Part shown: piece by piece, positions 16,216 to 25,441 of the stretch
How the letters are laid out: each line of letters begins with the position of its first letter
Numbering within the stretch: the stretch's first letter is position 1
Origin: JANQMY01 sp965227095
Lineage (GTDB): Bacteria > Pseudomonadota > Alphaproteobacteria > JANQMY01
Direction: 5' to 3'
Assembly (NCBI GenBank): GCA_965227095.1
Contig: CBDDFL010000001.1
Location: 682,001 to 746,000 of the forward strand
DNA: 64,000 nucleotides
Made by a program: the position numbers and the translations under genes
The notes under the pieces: model-generated
Told to the model about the DNA's origin: nothing
Databases searched by the model: none
The model's input: the letters and a program-made list of their open reading frames with translations, nothing else

Positions 16216-16746
16216 ATGTCGATCGAAGAATTGGGTGCCTTAAGCGATATTGTTGGGTCCATGGCTGTATTGCTTACCCTTGTCGTGTTGGTCTTTCAGA
16301 TTAGCCGGACACGTTCGGAGATATCGCGAGCAAATGCCCGGGATCTGATCCGGCACAACAATGAGATACTGCTGAAAATGTCGGAAAATCCAGAATTGTT
16401 AGACGTCCACGCGCGGGCGCAGCAAGACTTTTCTAGCCTCACGGAAACCGAACGTATGCAGTGGGGATACTGGATGTTCGCCTGGATAACACAGACAGAA
16501 CAGGGTTTTGTCGATCAGTACAAAAAGGAATTTACTGGAATGGAGTTGGACCAATATGTGGAAGGCGTCGCTCTTATCCTGCGGAGCGATGGGGGAAAAG
16601 CCCTGTGGCCTCGCATGAAGTTTTGGTTTGATCCGGCCTTCAGCGCGGCGGTGGATCGTCAGGTAGCAACGTCCACCGAAACTTACCGAGAGCGGATTAT
16701 CGATTTTCCATGGCCGCCATCAACCCCCATTGACCCAAAAGCATGA
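16216..16746 (+). CDS. Small single-helix membrane protein of unknown function, copy B
   Basis: The 176-residue protein has one membrane helix (about residues 10-30: IVGSMAVLLTLVVLVFQISR), then basic residues and an alpha-helical cytoplasmic part with MSENPELLDVHARAQQDF and several Trp. The layout matches the protein at 10562-11041 (helix, RQN/ARD segment, NPE, E-R-x-x-W/x-W-G-Y-W), so they are probable paralogs about 5 kb apart. The start ATG follows CGGGGATGAAAA. No function can be given. Confidence 0.65.
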   Translation: MSIEELGALSDIVGSMAVLLTLVVLVFQISRTRSEISRANARDLIRHNNEILLKMSENPELLDVHARAQQDFSSLTETERMQWGYWMFAWITQTEQGFVDQYKKEFTGMELDQYVEGVALILRSDGGKALWPRMKFWFDPAFSAAVDRQVATSTETYRERIIDFPWPPSTPIDPKA

Positions 16747-16785
16747 GGTGATTGCCGCCCGTGATCGGTCGTTTCCGCTCAATTG

Positions 16786-18636
16786 TTAGGCGCGTCGCCT
16801 GAGAAAAAACACGGCGAAAATCGCAAAGCCGATCACCGACGCGAGGGCGATGAAAGCCATATTGCGTTGTCGCGGGTTGAGCATCAGATCCACAAAGCCG
16901 AACCTGACAGCGCACCACCAATTGCAGTGACCTTCAAAGCTGACATGGGTATTCACAGACAGGATGGGGTCAGGGTCGATCACACCGTTGCTTTCAGCGA
17001 AAGCGTCATAGGCATCTTTGATCTCCGCGATCACGTCAGGATGATCGTCCGCAAGGTCTTGAGTGGCGCCAGGGTCTCTCACAATATCGAATAATTCCCA
17101 TGTGGCGTTGCCTAAGGGCGGATGAATGAAGGTGGCTTTCCACTGCCCCCAACGGACCATGCGTTGGCCGAACTGGGTGGTGATCAGCATACGCTCACGG
17201 TCGAAGTCACCGCCTTGCCACAGCGGGACCAAGGAATCCCCAACCGGCTGTAACTTACCTTCATAAAGAGGGGAAGTTTGCGTTTCCACACCGGCAAGGT
17301 CGAATAGGGTGGGGGCGATGTCCATCACATGGGCCGGCGTTGTTATTAAGCTGCCTCGCGCGAGGTCGCCACCGGCAATGATCAAGGGTGACCGCACACC
17401 GCCATCGCCGACAGTCCCTTTAAAAAGCCGAAACGGTGTATTGCTCACATGTGCCCATTCTCGGCCCATGGTAGTGTAAGAGCCCTTTTTACCCATTTTC
17501 GCAAAACTGAAATCAAATTGCTCGTGTACCCATTCCCGTGTGGACCCGCGATAAACGAAGGGCGTGCCAACAGAGGCGCCATTGTCTGAAAAGAACAAGA
17601 CGTAAGTGTTCTCCAATTGATTGGTCGCGTCGAGATGGCTGATCACACGACCAATCTGCTGGTCCAACAGTTCCACCATGGCCGCATAAATTTCCATTCG
17701 CCGGATAGTGTCTTGGCGTTCTTCATCGGTGCGGTCTGCCCAAGGTTTTCGATGCGACGGTAGCCAGAATGGAAAGTTTAAGGGCGGCTGACGAGCTGCA
17801 TCCGCTGGCAACAAGCTGAGTTCGATGAGCTTCTTATTGATGTCCGTGCCCGCGGCCTCGGGTCCGTCGTCGAACACACCATCGTATCGATCAAGCCAAT
17901 CATCGGGCACTTGCAGCGGGTCATGGGGCGCTGTGTAGGCGAGGTAGGCAAAGAAGGGTTGTGGCCGACTGCCACCAATATACTCGATGATTTTGTCCGT
18001 ATACCCAATACTTGTGTAGAAGTCGGGATCGAGTTCAACCGGTTCGCCATTTTCCAGATAGTCGACCGCTTCAAGCGGTGTGAGTTGCTTTTGATCGGCA
18101 AAATGGCTGGCGCCGCCTTGAAGCAAACCAAAGGATTGGTCGAAACCTCGTCGGTTGGGGCGCTGGCGTTCATCGTGGGGTGCGAGGTGCCATTTCCCCG
18201 ACATCATTGTTCGATAGCCCTGTGTTTGAAGAGCTTCTGCAACGGTGACAACACCATTGTGAAGTTGCGCTGCATAGTTGATGTTGCCAAGTTGGTTTGG
18301 AGTTTGCAGCCGGTCCATCGTGCCAACGCCCGCCATGTGATTGCTCACCCCCGTTAACAACATGGACCGCGTGGGCGAACAGCTTGGCGCCACATAAAAA
18401 TTTGACAGAAAAACGCCGCGGTCAACCAAAGCGTCAAGATTTGGGGTCTTGATTCTGCTCCCCAGAAAGCCCAGGTCGGCCCACCCCATATCGTCCGCGA
18501 CAATTACTAGAAAGTTTGGCTTGTCGGTGGTTTGAGCAAAAGCCGGCGATAGCCCAATCACCACAAGGTAGAGAAGGCTTAATTTTCTAAACAGTCTATT
18601 CAAGGACGTCCCCACATTGCCTGCGAAGCCTTTCAC
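16786..18636 (-). CDS. Arylsulfatase-type sulfatase, signal peptide and C-terminal membrane anchor
   Basis: The 616-residue protein starts with a signal peptide (hydrophobic 20-35, cut near AFAQ). Metal-binding Asp48-Asp49 (VADDMGW) and the type I sulfatase signature CSPTR (Cys86 to Arg90), followed by SMLLTG, mark it as a formylglycine sulfatase. Cys86 would be converted by the aerobic formylglycine-generating enzyme, which is not in this window. Later family features include GKWHLAPHDE and FFSDNGAS. The C-terminus has a membrane helix (about residues 592-612) and an RRR tail, unusual for a soluble sulfatase, so it is probably anchored in the inner membrane facing the periplasm. The substrate sulfate ester is unknown. 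Confidence 0.9.
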   Translation of the reverse strand: MKGFAGNVGTSLNRLFRKLSLLYLVVIGLSPAFAQTTDKPNFLVIVADDMGWADLGFLGSRIKTPNLDALVDRGVFLSNFYVAPSCSPTRSMLLTGVSNHMAGVGTMDRLQTPNQLGNINYAAQLHNGVVTVAEALQTQGYRTMMSGKWHLAPHDERQRPNRRGFDQSFGLLQGGASHFADQKQLTPLEAVDYLENGEPVELDPDFYTSIGYTDKIIEYIGGSRPQPFFAYLAYTAPHDPLQVPDDWLDRYDGVFDDGPEAAGTDINKKLIELSLLPADAARQPPLNFPFWLPSHRKPWADRTDEERQDTIRRMEIYAAMVELLDQQIGRVISHLDATNQLENTYVLFFSDNGASVGTPFVYRGSTREWVHEQFDFSFAKMGKKGSYTTMGREWAHVSNTPFRLFKGTVGDGGVRSPLIIAGGDLARGSLITTPAHVMDIAPTLFDLAGVETQTSPLYEGKLQPVGDSLVPLWQGGDFDRERMLITTQFGQRMVRWGQWKATFIHPPLGNATWELFDIVRDPGATQDLADDHPDVIAEIKDAYDAFAESNGVIDPDPILSVNTHVSFEGHCNWWCAVRFGFVDLMLNPRQRNMAFIALASVIGFAIFAVFFLRRRA

Positions 18637-18691
18637 GTTGGCTCCCCCTTATGTTTCTTTATGGAAAATGAACTCAAAACACCAGTTGATT

Positions 18692-19108
18692 CTATGAGTG
18701 TGGCGGGACACCCACAGAGGTCCCTTGGTGCTGCTCGGTCGACGCCAGTGTATCGAGAAGCTCTACGACGTCGCATACGAGGCCGTCGCGGGTTTTGGCG
18801 AACAGCACATATTCTACATCGTAAGAATTGCCCCGCCGGCTGACGGCATGAATGACAAAGCGCACAACGCTGGACGCGTCATCCCCAATTTCGTCCTGAA
18901 TATCACAGCGCATCTTCGATCCATCGTAGATTTTGTTGAAGACAGCATCGTTGAAGGCGCACACAGCGGCTTTTCCCACATGGGGGCCCGCAATGTTGTC
19001 CGGCAGAGAATAGTTCAGGCGCCAGGTCACATCGTCTGTGTACATATCGGCGAGCGCCTCGCAATCGCCGAAGGCTTCCACAACACGCCGTGCGGGGGTT
19101 TTCGTCAC
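18692..19108 (-). CDS. NTF2-like (SnoaL-type) protein
   Basis: The 138-residue product begins at a GTG with GGGAGAAA upstream. It has the alpha-plus-beta cone of the NTF2/SnoaL superfamily: an N-terminal helix (RRVVEAFGDCEALADMYTDD), then VTWRLNYS and a beta-sheet half. Members act as isomerases, cyclases or small ligand-binding proteins. It starts 11 bp after the cytochrome b gene on the same strand, so it closes the cytochrome c'/cytochrome b operon. Its role there is unclear. Confidence 0.7.
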   Translation of the reverse strand: MTKTPARRVVEAFGDCEALADMYTDDVTWRLNYSLPDNIAGPHVGKAAVCAFNDAVFNKIYDGSKMRCDIQDEIGDDASSVVRFVIHAVSRRGNSYDVEYVLFAKTRDGLVCDVVELLDTLASTEQHQGTSVGVPPHS

Positions 19109-19119
19109 ACAATTTCTCC

Positions 19120-19794
19120 CTAACCCGCGTTGAGCACCGCATAGACGCCAGCGGCGGCCAACAGCGCACTGGCTGCAAAGGCGAACAGGCGGACCCGAAT
19201 GTCTGGCAAGTCGCCGTCGCGAAAATCGTCACGGGCGCGGCGGCCGGTTATCATGGGTGTGACGAGATTATCATTGAGCCAAAAGCGATAGGTGGCAATA
19301 GCTGCGATATGCAAGGCAATAAAGCCCACCAATATATTGAAATTCAGCTCATGAATGTCGGCAAATTGACGGCCCGTATCGAACGACACAAAAATCGCCA
19401 GCGGTCCGGATTCCAGCCCGTCCACATCTACCGTGAACAGGCCGGTGCCAAGTTGCGTCAGCAGCGCGGCTAACAAGGCAAAGACGCTTAACGTGCCAAG
19501 CGGGTTGTGCCCAAAGGTGGCCTGTCCATGTGGAGAGAAGGCGGTGCGGAGATAGCTGGGGAGTGACCCCAGACTCATCACCATAGGAAGAAAGCGGGCG
19601 GTCCAGGTGCCGAAGAAGCCCCAGAACACGCGAAACAGAACAAGGCTGAGCAAAGTGAGACCGAAGCGTTGGTGCCATCCCATCCAGCCTTGTTCCGCGG
19701 TCCACCACAGCGCTGGCACCAGCAACACCACCAGCCAATGAACCAGACGCAAGGCCCAGTCCCAGATGACGATGCGCGGTGCGCTGCTGGTCAT
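19120..19794 (-). CDS. Cytochrome b561-type membrane cytochrome
   Basis: The 224-residue protein has about four membrane helices with haem-ligand histidines placed as in the diheme cytochrome b561/hydrogenase cytochrome b family: RLVHWLVVLLVPALWW, GWHQRFGLTLLS, and HELNFNILVGFIALHIAAI. It begins 15 bp after the cytochrome c' gene, so the pair likely forms one electron-transfer unit that passes quinol electrons to periplasmic c-type haem. Confidence 0.85.
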   Translation of the reverse strand: MTSSAPRIVIWDWALRLVHWLVVLLVPALWWTAEQGWMGWHQRFGLTLLSLVLFRVFWGFFGTWTARFLPMVMSLGSLPSYLRTAFSPHGQATFGHNPLGTLSVFALLAALLTQLGTGLFTVDVDGLESGPLAIFVSFDTGRQFADIHELNFNILVGFIALHIAAIATYRFWLNDNLVTPMITGRRARDDFRDGDLPDIRVRLFAFAASALLAAAGVYAVLNAG

Positions 19795-19809
19795 GCGCTG
19801 GTCGACGGC

Positions 19810-20334
19810 TTAATCGTCAAGACGGAAGTTGTCGTGACAGCCTTTGCAGGTGCCACCCGTTGCACCGAACGCCGGTCCAACAGCGGCCGGATCGCCTGCG
19901 TCAGCAACGGTTTTCAAGTTCGCGGCGGCAGCTTGGAAGGCGGCTACTTTGGTGTCAAACTCTGCGCGGTTTTCCCAGATGGCGGGAAGCGCTTCTGTCT
20001 TGATGCCGGACTCTGGGCCCGTGCCTTCCGGGAACCAGTCGCCCATGCCCGCACCGGCTTCCACCACGGTGGCGGCGGCGGCCTGAATGGCGGCCATGTC
20101 GGGGCTGCCAGATTTCAAATTGTCATTGATGGTTTTGAAGGCCCCGCCGATTTTTTTGTATTGGGCCTGGCGCGCTTCGATTTGCGTTTTGATCTCGTCA
20201 CTGACCTCCGCGGTTGCCTCGGCCACGTCCGGGGTGTCCGCCGGCGCTGCCGCCTGATCTTCCTGTCCACATGCGGTCAACATTGCCACTCCGGCGAGCG
20301 CCATTACAAATTTCGTCAAGCCAAACGGGTTCAT
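19810..20334 (-). CDS. Cytochrome c' (class II c-type), predicted lipoprotein
   Basis: The best start is ATG 20334 after AGGGAGGGG; the frame is open further but without a better site. The 174-residue product has a lipoprotein signal (VAMLTAC, Cys at the lipobox) and a C-terminal haem site CKGCH (TCKGCHDNFRLDD), the position typical of class II cytochromes c'. The four-helix body contains W-F-P-x-G-T. Cytochromes c' bind NO or carry electrons in the periplasm. It is first in an operon with a b561-type cytochrome. Confidence 0.85.
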   Translation of the reverse strand: MNPFGLTKFVMALAGVAMLTACGQEDQAAAPADTPDVAEATAEVSDEIKTQIEARQAQYKKIGGAFKTINDNLKSGSPDMAAIQAAAATVVEAGAGMGDWFPEGTGPESGIKTEALPAIWENRAEFDTKVAAFQAAAANLKTVADAGDPAAVGPAFGATGGTCKGCHDNFRLDD

Positions 20335-20470
20335 CGGCCCCTCCCTGATTGCGTCGATCCATAGAAATAACCGACTTCGCTGGAATGACAAAGCGCTATC
20401 GGCGCGCTCCCTTGCGAGGCGAACGGATTTCGTGTCTTGTGAGCAAAAAGAAAAGTGAGGAGCGGGAGCC

Positions 20471-22039
20471 ATGTATCCAGGAAAATATGCGCAACACCAT
20501 CCGGACCGCCCGGCATTCATTATGGCGGCGTCCGGCGAAGCGGTGACCTATCGAGAGTATGAGGCGCGGTCGAACCGGCTCGCGCATCTGCTTCGCGATC
20601 AAGGCCTGAAGCGCTTGGATCATTATTCCATCTTTATGGAGAACAATAACCGCTATCTGGAATGTTGCAGTGCAGGCGAACGCGCGGGCCTCTATTACAC
20701 CTGCATCAATCACTATTTGAAGGGGGATGAACTTGCCTACATTCTCAACAATAGTGAGTCGCGCGTGCTCATCATCTCCAAGGACAAGCTGGCGGTGGCG
20801 CAGGAGGCGCTAACGGATTGCCCGGACATCGCGCTGTGTTTGGTGGTGGGCGGTGCCTCGGTTGATTTGCCGGACGCGGGTGCGGGGCCGGTCTTTCAAA
20901 ACTTTGAGGACGCCGTCGCCGCATATCCCACCACGCCCCTTGCGGATGAAATCTTGGGCACCTCCATGCTCTATTCGTCGGGCACCACGGGCCGGCCCAA
21001 AGGCATTTTGCGCCCCTTGCCGGAAACCCCGCCGGAAGAAGCCCTGCCGCTCTACACGTTTTTGCGGGATCTCTGGAGGTACCGCGAAGACATGATCTAT
21101 CTGTCGCCGGCGCCGCTCTATCATTCCGCCCCGCAGGCCGCCACGGGCCTCACGATCCGGATGGGCGGCACGGTTGTGATTATGGAGCGGTTCGATCCGG
21201 AGGATTATCTGGATTACATCGCGCAATACAAAATCACGCACAGCCAGCTGGTGCCCACCATGTTTACGCGTATGTTGAAACTGCCTCAGGACCGGCGGGA
21301 TCAGGCGGATTTGTCCACATTAGAAGTGGCGGTTCACGCCGCTGCGCCCTGTCCGGTGAAAATCAAAGAACAAATGATCGATTGGTGGGGGCCGATCATT
21401 CTGGAATATTACGGTGCCACCGAAGGTTTGGGATTTGCGGCCTGCGACAGTCACGAATGGCTCGAGCACCGGGGTACTGTGGGCAAGGTGATCTTAGGTG
21501 AGCTGCATGTGCTGGACGAAGCGGGCAATCCATCCCCGCCCGGCGAGCCGGGGGAGCTGTGGTTCAAGACCGCCACGGATTTTACCTATTTCAACGACAC
21601 GGAAAAAACCAAGGAAGCAACCTCAGCCGACGGCACCATGAGCACGGTGGGGGATGTGGGCTATGTGAAAGACGGCTTTTTGTATCTCACGGACCGCTCG
21701 ACATTTATGATCATTTCAGGCGGTGTGAACATCTATCCTCAGGAGACGGAGGATCTGCTGATCACCCATCCGAAAGTGGCCGATGCGGCGGTGTTCGGCG
21801 TGCCCAATGTGGATCTGGGCGAAGAAGTAAAAGCCGTGGTTCAAGCGATGGACGGCGTGGCGGCTAACGACGCCCTGGCCGAAGAGTTGATGGCGTTTTG
21901 CATGGAAAACCTCTCCCGGCAGAAATGTCCGCGCTCCATCGATTTCGAAGCCGAGCTGCCGCGCTTGCCCACGGGCAAGCTGTACAAACGCTTGCTGAAA
22001 GACCGCTATTGGGCCGACCACAAATCAGGCATTCTGTAG
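20471..22039 (+). CDS. AMP-binding acyl-CoA synthetase
   Basis: The 522-residue enzyme has the ANL-family P-loop YSSGTTGRPKG (168-178), EYYGATEG, the hinge region VGDVGYVKDGFLYLTDR and the C-terminal catalytic Lys in PTGKLYKR. It would activate a carboxylic acid to its CoA thioester with ATP. The Ser-Gly-Thr-Thr-Gly-Arg type and the NNNRYLECCSAGERAGLYYT segment resemble synthetases linked to steroid or aryl acid degradation, but the substrate is unproven. Start ATG 20471 has GAGGAGCGGGAG upstream. It is divergent from the cytochrome operon (136-bp shared gap). Confidence 0.88.
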   Translation: MYPGKYAQHHPDRPAFIMAASGEAVTYREYEARSNRLAHLLRDQGLKRLDHYSIFMENNNRYLECCSAGERAGLYYTCINHYLKGDELAYILNNSESRVLIISKDKLAVAQEALTDCPDIALCLVVGGASVDLPDAGAGPVFQNFEDAVAAYPTTPLADEILGTSMLYSSGTTGRPKGILRPLPETPPEEALPLYTFLRDLWRYREDMIYLSPAPLYHSAPQAATGLTIRMGGTVVIMERFDPEDYLDYIAQYKITHSQLVPTMFTRMLKLPQDRRDQADLSTLEVAVHAAAPCPVKIKEQMIDWWGPIILEYYGATEGLGFAACDSHEWLEHRGTVGKVILGELHVLDEAGNPSPPGEPGELWFKTATDFTYFNDTEKTKEATSADGTMSTVGDVGYVKDGFLYLTDRSTFMIISGGVNIYPQETEDLLITHPKVADAAVFGVPNVDLGEEVKAVVQAMDGVAANDALAEELMAFCMENLSRQKCPRSIDFEAELPRLPTGKLYKRLLKDRYWADHKSGIL

Positions 22040-22057
22040 CCGGGTGGAGGGGCGTGG

Positions 22058-23657
22058 TCACCCCTCGCGCAACACCATATCGGCGCCTTTTTCGCCGATC
22101 ATCATGGCGGCAGCATTCGTGTTGCCGCTGATCACTTGCGGCATGATGGACGCATCCACCACCCTAAGGCTGTCGATACCGCGCACTTTCAACTCGGGCG
22201 TGACAACGGCACTTTGGTCGGTGCCCATTTTACATGTCCCAACAGGGTGGTATGTGGGAATGGTATATCCGCGCACAAGCTGTTCCCAGTCATCATCCGT
22301 TTGCGGACGGTCCCGGGGAATAATCGTGTTCGTCGTGATCGGCCCCAAAACCTCCCCGTCGCACAGATCGAACATGAACTTTGTCCCGGCGAGCAGGGTT
22401 TCCACATCGTAGCGGTCGCCCAGCATGTTTGCTTGGATCGCGGGCGGCGTGGTGGGGGCGGTGTCGGCAAGACGCAATGTGCCCCGGCTGCGGGAGCGGT
22501 TTACATTGGCTTGGATCGAATAGCTGTTTTCTGTCATCATGCCGATGGACGTATCGGTGGACATGATTCCGCACGGCGCGAAATGAAGCTGTATGTCGGG
22601 GTGGCTCAGCGCCGGATCGGTTTTGATGAAGGATAAGGCCTGAAAAATCACGGTACTGAGCATACCCCTGCCGTGAACCGCCCAGTCATAGCCGTGACGC
22701 AGCAGATTAAGCGGCCCCAATTGGGTGTTGTAGGACGCCGTCGTGGTGGCGGCCTGCATCATCAGGGCCGGATGCTCATGCAGATTATCGCCCACGGGCA
22801 GGTCTTGCCGGACGGCAAGCCCCAGTTCCTGCAAATGCGCGGCAGGACCAATGCCCGATAACATCAAAAGCTGCGGGCTGTTGATGGATCCACCGGCCAG
22901 GATCACTTCTTTAGAAGCCCCTGCCAGGGTTTTCTGGCCGTGATAGCTGAAATGCACCCCGACGGCTTTCTTACCCTCAAACGCAATCTCATAGGCCAGG
23001 CAATGGGTGCGGATGGTGAGGTTGGCGCGCCGTCGTGCCGGTTGCAGATAGGCTTGCGCGCTGGAATAACGTACCCGTCCGGAATTGGTGAGCGATAGCA
23101 GGCAGGTGCCTTCTTGTGTGTCGCCATTGTAATGGGGGTTGTGGGGGATGCCCTTGGCCTCATTCGCTTTGACGAACATTTGGGACAAGGGGTGGGCCCC
23201 ATGGGTCGGGCGCACGCGCACCGGACCGTCTTGGCCATACTCCGCACCGTCGAATTCATGGTTTTCGATGCGCCGGAAATAAGGCTCTACATCGTCAAAC
23301 GCCCATCCGGTATTGCCCAACTGGGCCCAGTGATTGTAATCGTCGCGATCGCCCCGCACATAGATCATGCCGTTGATGGCGCTGGACCCGCCCAGCACCT
23401 TGCCGCGCGGCCAAAAGTCTTTGCGGTTGTTGCGGCTTGGGTCCGGCAGGGTGCGGTAGTTCCAATCATAGGTCGGGTTTCGCACACCCAGAAACGCCCC
23501 CAGAATGGGGATCCGCAGAAGGGGATTGCGGTCACTGCCCCCCCGCCTCGAGCAGCAGCACGCGGTGGCGTCCGCTGGCGCTCAATCGGTTGGCCAATAC
23601 ACAGCCGGCGCTGCCGGCGCCGACAATGATGTAGTCATACTGCGTATCTGGGGACAT
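22058..23657 (-). pseudogene. GMC-family FAD oxidoreductase interrupted by a one-base frameshift
   Basis: The N-terminal part (ATG 23657) encodes DYIIVGAGSAGCVLANRL, the GMC FAD-binding motif, and stops at 23532. The rest (from about 23540) encodes the remaining enzyme to 22058, including RGKVLGGSSAINGMIYVRG and the C-terminal YHPVGTCKMG with the active-site His. The join falls in a run of seven G (plus-strand C 23538-23544); with six G the frame reads LLLEAGGSDRNPLLRIP, exactly as expected for the family. So it is a full choline/alcohol dehydrogenase-like flavoprotein of about 530 residues with one extra base: a sequencing error, a recent mutation, or a slippage switch. Confidence 0.85.
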
Positions 23658-23664
23658 GGTTTTC

Positions 23665-24330
23665 TTACGACGTAAAGCTGGCAATGGTTTCCAGCGGCTC
23701 CCGGTCCATGCGGGCCGCATTGGCGGGCGCGTCCGGATCTTCATAACCGAACGACAACCCGCACATGATGGCGTTGTCTTCCGGCATTTGGGCGATCGCG
23801 CGCACCGGCTCCGGAAACGCGGCCAACGCCCCTTGGGCGCAGCAGGAAATGCCGCGTTCCGTGAACAACAACATGATCGATTGCAGGAAAATCCCCAAAT
23901 CGATGGCGTTGGCGCGGTTCATGGTTTTGGGCATGGACAGGAAGGCCACGTGCGGGGCACCGAAGAATGTCCAATTGCGCAAGGCGGTCAGGCCGCGGCC
24001 TTCCTTGTCTTCGCGTGTGATGCCGAGCGAATCGTAATAGCGAAATGCGCAGGCATACTGACGGTCTTTGTACGGCCCCCACAATCCGGCGCCGCCGGGC
24101 GGAAAGGCGGGATTGGGTTTATTCCCCGCATTCATATGATCGAAGATCGCTTGCTCCAGCCGATGGCGCGCCTCGCCCGAGACCACGGCAAAATGCCAAG
24201 GCTGCGTATTGCTGTTGGACGGCGCCAACCGCGCCAGCTCCAGCACCTCTCGAATGGTTTCTTCCGAGACTGGATCCGGCTTGTAGCCCCGAATGGTGCG
24301 GCGGGTTTTTAGCGCTTCTGTCACGTCCAT
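23665..24330 (-). CDS. Nitroreductase family FMN oxidoreductase
   Basis: The 221-residue protein has the nitroreductase opening TRRTIRGYKPDPVSEETI and LARLAPSNSNTQPWHF, which bind FMN, and the C-terminal GLSFGYEDPDAPANA. It is of usual length. Such enzymes reduce nitro groups, quinones or enones with NAD(P)H, and some have roles in ring dearomatisation. It stops just upstream of the GMC oxidoreductase start on the same strand (7 bp), so the two are co-transcribed. Confidence 0.9.
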   Translation of the reverse strand: MDVTEALKTRRTIRGYKPDPVSEETIREVLELARLAPSNSNTQPWHFAVVSGEARHRLEQAIFDHMNAGNKPNPAFPPGGAGLWGPYKDRQYACAFRYYDSLGITREDKEGRGLTALRNWTFFGAPHVAFLSMPKTMNRANAIDLGIFLQSIMLLFTERGISCCAQGALAAFPEPVRAIAQMPEDNAIMCGLSFGYEDPDAPANAARMDREPLETIASFTS

Positions 24331-24478
24331 GGTTTTTTCCCCAAGCTCTTTGCACAGTTGGTCTAGTGGATGGCAAACAAACGGTCAATTGGTGACGAAA
24401 TCACGGTCACATCCATGAATAGGTGATTGAACGCCGCCGGTGATGCCGTAATCTATCTGCAAAATACAGGAGGAATTC

Positions 24479-25387
24479 ATGGGACACACCGTAAAAGATC
24501 TCACCCCAAATGCGAAGGTGACGCGCAACACGGAACGCGGCAATCTCGATATTCACTTTGCCGACGCGGCCACATTGTCCGCACCCATCGTTTCTGACGA
24601 ATGGACCTTTGGTGGCCGGAAAATCGGCTTTGCCCAATTGCCGCCCAATGGATCCCTGTCTCTGGACCAAGGGGCCGGAAAAATCTTCGTCAAAGTGGTC
24701 ACCGGTGGGTTGGCGTCGCCTAAGCGGCTGCCCTTCTGCGCGCCGCAAGCCATTCAAAACACACAAGTGACGGACGGCTCGATTACGGCGGGCGCAGACG
24801 GTGCCTTGCTTGCCATCTTGACCGAAACAGACGCCGCCCCCGCTACCATCTCGGATATGGAACAGCTCGGCTTTTCTGGTCCGCAGGCGGAGGTTTTGAG
24901 ATGGCAAACCTTCGAACAGCTCTACGGGGCGTTCATGGATTACTTTAACGGGATGGATTGTTACATCGGTCCCGGGTTTCATCTGGTGGACGCGTCCGGA
25001 ACGGAGATCACCTACATCAATATTTGGACGGCCGGAAAAGGCGTGGATATGTCCACCCATAATCACGCGCAAGATCCCTCGCCGCAGTTTCCTGCTTTTG
25101 CGGAAACACATTGGACCATCGCCAACGGCACCGGTCAGGGGGGCATGTACCTCACGCCGGAACCGGGCGCGGCGGAACGGACGCGGTTTCCGGTGCAGGC
25201 CGGTGAAGAACACGGACCCTTTTTTAACTTTGACGCGGCCAGCGGCGACCCAACACTGCTCGCCAATGGGGCCGTGTCTTATCCCTGGCACGGCTGGGAA
25301 GCCGGCACGGATGACAAGCCCGGCAAAGCCTATGATGTGATCGCGGCGTTTGAAACAGCGCCTCAATTTGTACGGGTCGTCGAATAG
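24479..25387 (+). CDS. Conserved hypothetical protein with cupin-like features
   Basis: The start ATG is preceded by an excellent AGGAGG. The 302-residue protein lacks a signal peptide and membrane segments and is rich in beta-strand and Gly/Pro turns. A stretch from about 180 to 205 (INIWTAGKGVDMSTHNHAQD, then ETHWTIANGTGQGGMYL) has the histidine spacing of a cupin metal site. I do not recognise the family with certainty. The upstream 148-bp gap holds its promoter and that of the divergent nitroreductase. Confidence 0.65.
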   Translation: MGHTVKDLTPNAKVTRNTERGNLDIHFADAATLSAPIVSDEWTFGGRKIGFAQLPPNGSLSLDQGAGKIFVKVVTGGLASPKRLPFCAPQAIQNTQVTDGSITAGADGALLAILTETDAAPATISDMEQLGFSGPQAEVLRWQTFEQLYGAFMDYFNGMDCYIGPGFHLVDASGTEITYINIWTAGKGVDMSTHNHAQDPSPQFPAFAETHWTIANGTGQGGMYLTPEPGAAERTRFPVQAGEEHGPFFNFDAASGDPTLLANGAVSYPWHGWEAGTDDKPGKAYDVIAAFETAPQFVRVVE

Positions 25388-25441
25388 GCAAGGGTGCGCG
25401 GCGGCCATTTTTTGGCCGCACCGGCCTGCGATGAAGACGCC

